Positions 6,810 through 14,074 of a stretch of 25,021 nt of DNA are shown here, in pieces. Location of the stretch: positions 1 to 25,021 of the forward strand of contig CAZEXI010000033.1 in NCBI GenBank assembly GCA_964516805.1, given 5' to 3'. The translations under genes and the position numbers were made by a program. This DNA comes from CAYSTL01 sp964516805 (lineage in GTDB: Archaea > Thermoplasmatota > Thermoplasmata > Halarchaeoplasmatales > Halarchaeoplasmataceae). Position 1 is the first letter of the stretch; each line of letters starts with the position of its first letter. The notes beneath the pieces were generated by a model. It was not told where the DNA came from. It searched no databases and saw nothing but the letters and a program-made list of their open reading frames with translations.

Positions 6810-8411
6810 TTACCAGGACGCTATGTGGCCATCAGTTCTTGGTTCCGTCCCACCAGCAAGAACTCCGTTTTCCTTCCATATTATCTGACCTCTTCCGAAA
6901 CCTCCAGAATGAACTGCATATTTCATGTCATGTCCTTTTCTAACTAACCCCTTTACGATATGGTCCTTCATACTGCTCTCTGCACTCACCTTCTTTCCTT
7001 CATCCCATCTCCATCGTGGAGCGTCTAAAGCCGCTTGAGGATTATGATTAAAATCGATCGAATTCATTATGACCTGCATATGTCCTTGAGGTTGCATGTA
7101 TCCACCCATCACACCGAAAGGACCGATCGGGTTTTCATCCTTTGTTAAGAATCCTGGGATGATGGTATGATATGTCTTTTTTCTAGGTGCTAGTGAATTT
7201 GCTTCGTCGTGATTCAATGAAAATGTATTACCTCTGTTCTGTAATGCGATACCTGTTTCTGGGACGACAAGTCCAGATCCAAATCCCATGTAATTACTCT
7301 GGATATAAGAGATCATATTACCTTGATTATCCGCTGCTGCTAGATATACAGTACCTCTATCTTTAGGTCTACCAGGCTCTGGTTCTATAGCCTTCTCTCC
7401 GATCATTCCTCTCCTTTTTGCCGCATAATCTTCAGATAACAATTCATCGAAACTTAAATCCATGTGTTCCGGATCAGTGATATGCTTTTTACCATCAGAG
7501 AAAGCCAATTTAAGTGATTCAATCTGCTTATGATAAGTTTCTATACTTTCTTTTTCATCGAAATCAAATCCTTTAGCAATATTCAAAGCCATCAGAGCGA
7601 TTATACCTTGTCCGTTAGGAGGTAGTTCCCAAACATCATAACCTCTGTAATTTATGCTCAAAGGTTCTACCCACTCGGGTTCAAAAGTTTCCAAGTCTTC
7701 TTTACGTAGATATCCATCATATTCTTTAGAAAATTCATCGATCTTCTCTGCCAAATCACCTTCATAAAAAGACCTTGATTTAGTTTCAGCTATTTTTCTC
7801 AAACTATCAGCATGATCTTTTGATCTCCACATCTCTCCAATTTTAGGTGCTCTCCCCTCAGGAGCAAACGTATCGAACCAGTTTCCAAATTCCTCTCCAT
7901 CTAATTTACTGTAGGCTTTGTATGCGTATCCCCAATATTTTCCCAAAGTAGGAGATATTGGATAACCTTTTTCTGCATATTCTATAGCAGGTTGTAAAAC
8001 CTCATCAAAAGGTAATTCACCATAACTTTCAGATAATTCAGCCCAAGCTCCTGGTATACCAGGCACGGTCACTGGGGTCCAGCCATATTTTGGCATCTCC
8101 TCATTTCCATCTTCCTTCACTTTTTCTATAGATATATCTTTAGGAGCAAATCCGCTTGAATTTAAACCGTGAAGTTCCCCATCTGACCAAAACAATGCAA
8201 AACCGTCTCCACCCAAACCGTTAGATGTTGGTTCGACCACTGTCAATGTAGAAGCTGTAGCGATGGCAGCATCTATTGCATTACCACCTTTCTTTAAAAT
8301 TTCTAAGCCAGCTTGTGCTGCTAATGGTTGTGAAGTACAGACCATCCCATTGTTTGCATAAGATACTGTTCTTTTAGAATGATAAGGATATTCTAATGGA
8401 TCATAATTCAT
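6810..8411 (-). CDS. ggt: Gamma-glutamyltransferase (cytoplasmic, Ta0994/YwrD-like)
   Basis: This Ntn-hydrolase cleaves or transfers gamma-glutamyl groups from glutathione-like or gamma-glutamyl peptides. I place the start at ATG 8411; a GTG at 8420 is part of the GGTG ribosome-binding site. Seen in the chain (numbered from the ATG): GGNAIDAAIA (42-51), the glycine-rich SNGLGGDGFALFW (63-75), and the autoprocessing site DRGTV with nucleophile Thr354, which splits the chain into large and small subunits. The C-terminal GPFGVMGGYMQPQGHMQ is typical. The 533 residues fit the family. No signal peptide is present, unlike the periplasmic bacterial enzyme, and the short GG motif matches the archaeal/YwrD branch. 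The natural substrate is unclear because most archaea lack glutathione. It heads a two-gene transcript with the Uri-type nuclease. Confidence 0.9.
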   Translation of the reverse strand: MNYDPLEYPYHSKRTVSYANNGMVCTSQPLAAQAGLEILKKGGNAIDAAIATASTLTVVEPTSNGLGGDGFALFWSDGELHGLNSSGFAPKDISIEKVKEDGNEEMPKYGWTPVTVPGIPGAWAELSESYGELPFDEVLQPAIEYAEKGYPISPTLGKYWGYAYKAYSKLDGEEFGNWFDTFAPEGRAPKIGEMWRSKDHADSLRKIAETKSRSFYEGDLAEKIDEFSKEYDGYLRKEDLETFEPEWVEPLSINYRGYDVWELPPNGQGIIALMALNIAKGFDFDEKESIETYHKQIESLKLAFSDGKKHITDPEHMDLSFDELLSEDYAAKRRGMIGEKAIEPEPGRPKDRGTVYLAAADNQGNMISYIQSNYMGFGSGLVVPETGIALQNRGNTFSLNHDEANSLAPRKKTYHTIIPGFLTKDENPIGPFGVMGGYMQPQGHMQVIMNSIDFNHNPQAALDAPRWRWDEGKKVSAESSMKDHIVKGLVRKGHDMKYAVHSGGFGRGQIIWKENGVLAGGTEPRTDGHIASW

Positions 8412-8511
8412 TTCAAACACCGTTTTACCTATTCTCTTTTGATAAATTAGATTTACGATGATTTACCACAAATAGAAAATAATTAAATGAAACCTTTTTG
8501 ATGGTTAATTG

Positions 8512-8901
8512 ATGAGAAAAACCATCTATCCAGTTATAACTTTCGTGATCGGTATCTGTTTCATAGCTCTTTCTGTTCTCAGTGGACAAGCTGAATTTGG
8601 ACTGTTCTTAGTTTTTCCCATGGTTGTAGGGGGTGGGTTGTATCTGTTGATAGGAGTTCTTTTTATCATCATTTCTTTCCTCATACCTTTTTTCATTTCA
8701 TTCAGTAGTAAGCAGGAAAGTCATAAAGAAAATAAAGTAGAGAAAAAAAGAAGTGAAACTAAATATGGAGGAGTGATATTTATCGGACCGATACCTATTA
8801 TTTTTGGAAAAGATAAGAGTATTACTACAAAAATGATGTATATCGGTCTTGTTATAGCTATTTTACTACTGATAATATATTCGATAATAATATTCGCCTA
8901 G
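8512..8901 (+). CDS. TIGR00304/DUF131 family membrane protein
   Basis: The protein is small and integral to the membrane. I choose ATG 8512 (129 residues) over the TTG three bases earlier because an AT-rich box (8476-8489) about 30 bases upstream suggests an almost leaderless transcript. Hydrophobic helices lie at about 5-24, 29-61 (long, probably two) and 107-128. A charged loop (66-84) precedes the conserved phrase GGVIFIGPIPIIFGKDK (86-102), which is the signature I associate with the archaeal TIGR00304 family. Function is unknown for the whole family. It is nine bases from the M20 peptidase gene and very likely shares its transcript. Confidence 0.82.
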   Translation: MRKTIYPVITFVIGICFIALSVLSGQAEFGLFLVFPMVVGGGLYLLIGVLFIIISFLIPFFISFSSKQESHKENKVEKKRSETKYGGVIFIGPIPIIFGKDKSITTKMMYIGLVIAILLLIIYSIIIFA

Positions 8902-8910
8902 GTGTAAAAA

Positions 8911-9960
8911 ATGAGAGAATTTATAAAAGAAAATCTCAAAAAAATGGTAAAGATCGACAGTCACAGTAAAGGAAACATGGATGAAATTATAGAATTTACA
9001 AGCAATCTTTTAGAAGAAATAGGGCTGGAACCTAGAATAATAAAAGGAGAACATTTCAATCCTGTCATCATCGCTTCTAACGGTGAAGGTGGCGTTTGTT
9101 TCTCGGGTCATCTTGACACTGTTCCTCTTGGAGAGGGCTGGGAGTATGAACAAGGTGAAATCATCGACGACAAATTATATGGTCGGGGTTCACTCGATAT
9201 GAAAGGTCCTTGTATGTCTGCAATCGCAGCTGCTAAAGAGCTTAAAAAAGAAGATTTCCCTTTTTCATTAGTATTCTCTACAGACGAAGAAATCACAATG
9301 GCTGGAGCAGAAGAAATAATAAACAAAACTGAGATAACTGAAGCACCTGCTGTCGTAGTTTGCGAACCGACTGATATGCTGGTCGTAACCGAAGAGAAAG
9401 GTGTATTCCAATTTGAGATCAAGACTAAAGGCAAGAATGCCCATGCGAGCATGCCTGAAAAGGGTGAAAATGCAATTGTTAAGATGCTTCCTATTTTACA
9501 GAGTATCAGTAACAAGAACAATGTCCCAGCGACTAAAGATCAGATGACATGCAATGTTGACATTATCGAAGGTGGAAATGCTACAAATGTAATCCCTGAT
9601 GTATGTAGAGCAGAAGTTGATGTTAGATTTCCGCCACAATTCAACAGAGAAATATTGGAGAAATACATATTTGATCCCATAGACGGAGATTATGAATTCA
9701 AGGAATTACATTGGCTGGACGCTGTTAAACTTAGTACAGATTCTGAATGCGTAAAAAAGATGTTAGATATTACAGATACATCTACTTGGGCTGTACCTTA
9801 TGGTACCGAGATGGTTAGATTCTTCAAAACAAACGAAAGTACCCTGATATGTGGCCCTGGAAAAGTAGATATGGCCCATAAACCGAATGAATTCATAGAA
9901 ATACCAGACCTTTTGGATGCTGTTGAGATATATGTCCAGTATGCTAAAGAGATGGTCTAA
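8911..9960 (+). CDS. M20 family metallopeptidase (ArgE/DapE-like)
   Basis: The 349-residue dizinc hydrolase removes an acyl or amino-acid group from small amide substrates. Expected members of the family include acetylornithine, succinyl-diaminopimelate and LysW-linked lysine deacylases. Zinc and catalytic residues visible are H67 and D69 in GHLDT, D96 in GRGSLDMKG, E126-E127 in STDEE, E152 in CEPTD and H323 in AHKPNEF. The lid/dimer domain occupies about 163-270 and has H178 in NAHASMPE, which reaches into the partner site. The AGGTG ribosome-binding site overlaps the upstream stop. No arg, lys or dap genes are nearby, so I leave the substrate open. The metallophosphoesterase follows 14 bases later. 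Confidence 0.88.
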   Translation: MREFIKENLKKMVKIDSHSKGNMDEIIEFTSNLLEEIGLEPRIIKGEHFNPVIIASNGEGGVCFSGHLDTVPLGEGWEYEQGEIIDDKLYGRGSLDMKGPCMSAIAAAKELKKEDFPFSLVFSTDEEITMAGAEEIINKTEITEAPAVVVCEPTDMLVVTEEKGVFQFEIKTKGKNAHASMPEKGENAIVKMLPILQSISNKNNVPATKDQMTCNVDIIEGGNATNVIPDVCRAEVDVRFPPQFNREILEKYIFDPIDGDYEFKELHWLDAVKLSTDSECVKKMLDITDTSTWAVPYGTEMVRFFKTNESTLICGPGKVDMAHKPNEFIEIPDLLDAVEIYVQYAKEMV

Positions 9961-9974
9961 GAAGGTGTTGATAA

Positions 9975-10823
9975 TTGAAATGCATGTTCGTCTCTGACAT
10001 CCATGGTAAAAAGAAAACTTATCGTAAATTATTCGAAATGATAGAGGGAGAGATGCCGGATGGATTATTCATAGGAGGAGATATCCTTCCCCAGAACATA
10101 AAAAGTAAGGAAAGAATGAAGAAATTTGTTGAACAATTTATATTTAAACCTATAAAGGAAATACAATCACAGAATGATTTCGAAGTTTTTTTGATAATGG
10201 GAAACGATGATCCTAGAGCTTTTGAAGATATTTTTGAAGATGCTGATGAAGACGGCATAATAAATTATGTTCACGATAAATCCATCAAATTTGGAGATTT
10301 AAATGTCACCGGCTATTCTTACGTGCCACCGACACCTTTTCAACTGAAAGATTGGGAGAAATACGATGTATCAAGATATGTTGATATAGGTGCAGTTTCA
10401 CCCGAAAAAGGAATAAGGACAGTGGAACCAGATAGGTATGAAGTAAAGTACACAACAATAGAAGACGATCTTAAAGAATTAGCTAAACTGTGTCCTCCAG
10501 AAAAAACAATCTTCCTTTTCCACGCACCGCCATACGATTCAAATCTTGATAGAGCTGATTTAGATGGGAAAAAAATAGACCACGCTCCAGTTGATGTACA
10601 TGTAGGAAGCATAGCTATACAGAGATTTATAAAAAATAAAAAACCATTGCTTACTTTACACGGGCACGTGCATGAATCCCCAAAAATAACAGGTAGCTGG
10701 AAGGAAATTTACGATAAAACTTTGTCATTTTCAGCTGCTCATGATGGAGAAGAATTATCTCTGATCAGATTCGATACTGGAAAAATAAAAAACGCAGAAA
10801 GAGAGTTGATAGATATAGAATAG
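9975..10823 (+). CDS. Calcineurin-like metallophosphoesterase
   Basis: The 282-residue cytoplasmic phosphoesterase has the full set of metal ligands: SDIHG (D8, H10), GGDI (D36), GNDD (N77), FHAPP (H183) and HGHVH (H229, H231, H233). I use the TTG start at 9975 because AGGTG (9963-9967) is correctly spaced seven bases before it; the next ATG (9984) is 16 bases away and would trim the first strand. A long insert (90-165) with no recognised motif lies between motifs three and four. Related archaeal enzymes act on nucleotides, phosphodiesters or phosphoproteins; the substrate here cannot be told. It is the third gene of the run that starts at 8512 and ends convergently with the next gene, three bases away. 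Confidence 0.87.
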   Translation: MKCMFVSDIHGKKKTYRKLFEMIEGEMPDGLFIGGDILPQNIKSKERMKKFVEQFIFKPIKEIQSQNDFEVFLIMGNDDPRAFEDIFEDADEDGIINYVHDKSIKFGDLNVTGYSYVPPTPFQLKDWEKYDVSRYVDIGAVSPEKGIRTVEPDRYEVKYTTIEDDLKELAKLCPPEKTIFLFHAPPYDSNLDRADLDGKKIDHAPVDVHVGSIAIQRFIKNKKPLLTLHGHVHESPKITGSWKEIYDKTLSFSAAHDGEELSLIRFDTGKIKNAERELIDIE

Positions 10824-10833
10824 TGTTTATTCT
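10817..10833. terminator. Short hairpin spanning two convergent stop codons
   Basis: AGAATA-GTGTT-TATTCT is a perfect six-pair inverted repeat that includes both the TAG of the metallophosphoesterase and the TAA of the opposite gene. It could mark or help transcript ends for both strands. There is no long T-run, so termination efficiency is uncertain. Confidence 0.3.
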
Positions 10834-13800
10834 TTCTGATCGATCGGGATCTCTCTTGCAGATTTGTAAGGAGAGGTTATATGTGTTGCCCATGAAGTTT
10901 CGTTCTCTAAATCTTCATCCGTGATTATATGGATATCAAGCATACTCTCTGTTTTCAAACCTGTTCTCTTTTTATTCTCATTACATAGTTCCTTATCCCA
11001 TTTATCGAGCCATCCCTTCAATTTATCTTTTTGTTCTGCATCACCATCGAAATGTATCAATAGGTCTATATCACTTCCAGCACCTGCGCTTCCGTCTTTT
11101 GTGCTGCCGATGACGTACATGTTTTTGACTCCATATAAGTCTGGATCTATAGCTTCGCCTATTTCATGGACCTTTTCAATTCTCCAGTCCCAATGATCTG
11201 GACGTTTAAGATATGCTAACGCTTCATTTGCTTCTCCGTCCATGACTACTGATAAAGTGCCACCTTGACTTATATCTCCTACATTGATGACCCTTATAAC
11301 ATCTTCAAATCCTTCGTATTTGGGTAGGAAATCAGTCAATCGATTTTTAGACCTGAAGAATAAGTCTTCGTTGTAGATATTGCCTTCTTCATCGGGATAA
11401 AGTGGTAGATATCTTATCTCTGCCTCAACAAGGTCCTGGAAAAAGTGTGTACCAAATGATAATTCTGGTAAATAATCTCCTTTCTCTCTAGCTATCTCTA
11501 CAAGTAAAGAAGTGTTGTTTATATCATTATACTTAACTGGAACTCCCAATTTTATATCTCCTCTACTTCCCCATCTTCCTGGACCCATCATTATGAATTT
11601 TCTATTAGGCAATTTACTGTTCAATTCTCCCACTATTCTAGCCACCTTACGCATCTTTTCTTTGCTTTCTAGTGAAGTATATTCCTCAGGAACAACATAC
11701 ACAATGTACTCTATATTCTCGATATGACTAGTTGTCACATACCTATGGGCAGAGAACAGTTTTCTACTCTTTTTAATATTAGTTGGAACTGGTTTTCTCT
11801 CGATTTCCTGAGATTGACTCTGTGGCCTACACTGTAAGACATATATCTTTTCTCCATCTGAAGCGAATTCAACATCTACTGGAGTTCCTATCCTATCTTC
11901 TAGTATATCCATTATCCTCTTCATCTTATCAAGGAAATCTGTATTATCAAATAACTTATTGAAAGTAATTACCATGTCTGATCTTTCTGGATCCAGCATG
12001 ATCTTTGATTTTTCTTTCAATTGATCGTTTTCAAACACAGATACTATTTTGTCTAAACTTGGATAATCATGACCATATTCCTCAAAAACCTCAAGAGCAT
12101 CTACCGTTTCTATATTACCTGTTTCTAGATTTATAACATCCATGTACTTAGGTGAATATTTGATCTGCTCTTCCAGTAAGGTATTTACTCTAAGATCTGG
12201 TCTGTTAGGGGATATCAATATCGGATAATCATTTCCTACTCTATCCACAGCTCGAGTTCCAAGCCCAGGTACGAGTCTGATTATTCCATCATCTCTTCTT
12301 ATCCTCGGAGACCATCTAAACTCATTCCTACTGAATGCTACGCCTGCAAATGCTGGCATGTAATATGGACCTACTTTTTTACCAACGACTTCTTGGATCA
12401 GAATTCCCATCTCTTCACTAAAATCAAGCATTCCTTTTTCTCTTCTATATTCAATAGGGTCAGGTCCAAAAGTTGAAGCATACACCTCAAGTATAGCATC
12501 AGTTAACGCGTTCAATCTTTCCTCCTCTGTTCCTGTATTTGGGAGATAGAGACTTTTATATTTTCCTGAAAAAGCTGCTCCAAAATTATCCTCTAGTAAG
12601 CTAGATGATCTAACGATTATCGGGTTATCATCTATATCTCTTAAGACCTTCTTAAGATCTTCTATTATCTCTGTTGTAAAAACAGCGTTCTTCATTATCT
12701 GTTCAAGGAAGGGCTGTTCCTGCCTTATCTCATCTGGATCTAGATATTTTATATGGATAACCTCGTCAAAATCGTTGTAATGTATAAGATCAAGCATCGT
12801 ATCTGATGTTAGATACCAACTTTTTGGAAATTCGATCTTATCAAGAAGTTCATCATCTTCCATCTCACTGTTGATTATTTTGTTAGCAAGATATGCACCA
12901 GATGTTTTTCCACCAAGTTTTCCAGCACCTTGGGCAGGTCCAACAGTATTTTCTAAAAGTGGTAAAAAATCATTGACTTCGATGTATTTTTTTGCTACGT
13001 TTATGAACTTCAACCTATCTGTAAAGAAACGTTGTATCAGAGCTGTCCTTATAGCCATTTGATCTTCTGGGGCTAATGCTCTATCCGCTTCAGGTTTATC
13101 AAAAAAGCGATTTAATTCATCTTTTAATTCAACCAGTGAGATACCTTTCTTCTGTGATGCTAACAATAATGGCCTTGCTTTATCTTCTCTAAGCCACCTT
13201 TGGAATAGTTCAGAAATCTTTTTTGGCGGCAAACTTTCTCGAGCTATTTCAAAAACACCTTCCTGTACCTTTTTCAGAGAATCTAAATCCTGGCGTGGAT
13301 TAGGCATATTGATACCACACCATTCTGGTATCTCATCACCAGGTGTTATCGGGCATACATCATTTAAAAGGGCTGTAATCTTTTCATTCTCATTCCTGTA
13401 AAGATAATAAACCATCTTTCTAGTCATTCTCAAAAGGGTTCTTGGATCAGTTTTCATTAAAAGGTCTATTATAACCTCCCAATCAGCCTTCTCATCGGTC
13501 ATTTTTTTCTTTTCATCACCACCGATAAGTCTGCCAAGGTCATCCTTTTTGATCTTAATTTTACCTTCTTTCATCTCCTCTTTGATCTTGCATTCTTCAA
13601 TAAATCCACCTAATAATTCAGAGATTGCTTCAATCAATCTCCTTTCCTCTTTTAAAAATGGACCTTCGTCTTCCTCTGGTTTTTCTACTAAATAACATAT
13701 CTGAAGTTCTCCAACTTTCTGCCCCTCAACTTTAATATTACTAGACTGACACCAATTTGTTTCTTCAAAATTATCTGTTTTAAATTCTTGTTCATTAACG

Positions 13801-14030
13801 ATGATCCTAGCTTCAGCTGCGTCTTCATGCTGCCACGAGGGCGGTAAGATTTCAACTATCTGCTGCAGTGCCTCCTCCGCACATAAATCTTTATCTTTTA
13901 TTATTTTAGTAATGCCATAAAAGCAGTTTAATTCTTTTACTCTTTCTTGCAATTCATCCATCTCTTTATCTTTACTTAACATAGAGATGTCTTCTTTTTC
14001 AGCTGATATTTCATTTAATTTATCATTCAT
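10827..14030 (-). CDS. GAF-like / PPDK_N ATP-grasp / nucleotidyltransferase fusion protein
   Basis: A 1067-residue, apparently cytoplasmic protein. Domains in order: short coiled coil (1-35); GAF-like sensor region (about 35-145) with PPSWQHEDAAEARIIV and DEGPFLKEERRLIEAI, a phrase shared with archaeal sensor kinases; a helical linker (180-350); PPDK_N ATP-grasp (about 368-740) with GKLGGKTSGAYLA (370-382), VRSSSLLEDNFGAAFSGKY (473-491), LVPGLGTRAVD (586-596) and VLQCRPQ (731-737); a module shared with the next gene upstream (GPGRWGS 816-822, GTHFFQDL 860-867); and a minimal nucleotidyltransferase (about 968-1050) with GSTKDGSAGAGSDIDLL, triad D987, D989 and D1032. The phosphohistidine swivel and the PEP/pyruvate barrel of PEP synthase are absent, so a simple PEP synthase label would be wrong. 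GGTGAT precedes the ATG; it is third in the gdhA run. Possible role: ATP-dependent phosphoryl or nucleotidyl transfer in signalling. Confidence 0.85.
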   Translation of the reverse strand: MNDKLNEISAEKEDISMLSKDKEMDELQERVKELNCFYGITKIIKDKDLCAEEALQQIVEILPPSWQHEDAAEARIIVNEQEFKTDNFEETNWCQSSNIKVEGQKVGELQICYLVEKPEEDEGPFLKEERRLIEAISELLGGFIEECKIKEEMKEGKIKIKKDDLGRLIGGDEKKKMTDEKADWEVIIDLLMKTDPRTLLRMTRKMVYYLYRNENEKITALLNDVCPITPGDEIPEWCGINMPNPRQDLDSLKKVQEGVFEIARESLPPKKISELFQRWLREDKARPLLLASQKKGISLVELKDELNRFFDKPEADRALAPEDQMAIRTALIQRFFTDRLKFINVAKKYIEVNDFLPLLENTVGPAQGAGKLGGKTSGAYLANKIINSEMEDDELLDKIEFPKSWYLTSDTMLDLIHYNDFDEVIHIKYLDPDEIRQEQPFLEQIMKNAVFTTEIIEDLKKVLRDIDDNPIIVRSSSLLEDNFGAAFSGKYKSLYLPNTGTEEERLNALTDAILEVYASTFGPDPIEYRREKGMLDFSEEMGILIQEVVGKKVGPYYMPAFAGVAFSRNEFRWSPRIRRDDGIIRLVPGLGTRAVDRVGNDYPILISPNRPDLRVNTLLEEQIKYSPKYMDVINLETGNIETVDALEVFEEYGHDYPSLDKIVSVFENDQLKEKSKIMLDPERSDMVITFNKLFDNTDFLDKMKRIMDILEDRIGTPVDVEFASDGEKIYVLQCRPQSQSQEIERKPVPTNIKKSRKLFSAHRYVTTSHIENIEYIVYVVPEEYTSLESKEKMRKVARIVGELNSKLPNRKFIMMGPGRWGSRGDIKLGVPVKYNDINNTSLLVEIAREKGDYLPELSFGTHFFQDLVEAEIRYLPLYPDEEGNIYNEDLFFRSKNRLTDFLPKYEGFEDVIRVINVGDISQGGTLSVVMDGEANEALAYLKRPDHWDWRIEKVHEIGEAIDPDLYGVKNMYVIGSTKDGSAGAGSDIDLLIHFDGDAEQKDKLKGWLDKWDKELCNENKKRTGLKTESMLDIHIITDEDLENETSWATHITSPYKSAREIPIDQKE

Positions 14031-14074
14031 TGTTCATCACCAATTGTCCAATTAACAAATTGAATGTCATCATA

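Noticed and set aside
8509..8511. TTG at 8509 as start of the TIGR00304 gene
   Set aside because: An ATG follows immediately at 8512 and fits the distance to the AT-rich promoter box better.
9108..9521. Minus-strand open frame of 137 codons inside the M20 peptidase gene
   Set aside because: It lies opposite a clear M20 coding sequence with all catalytic motifs, and its translation has only the low-complexity hydrophobic look of an antisense frame.
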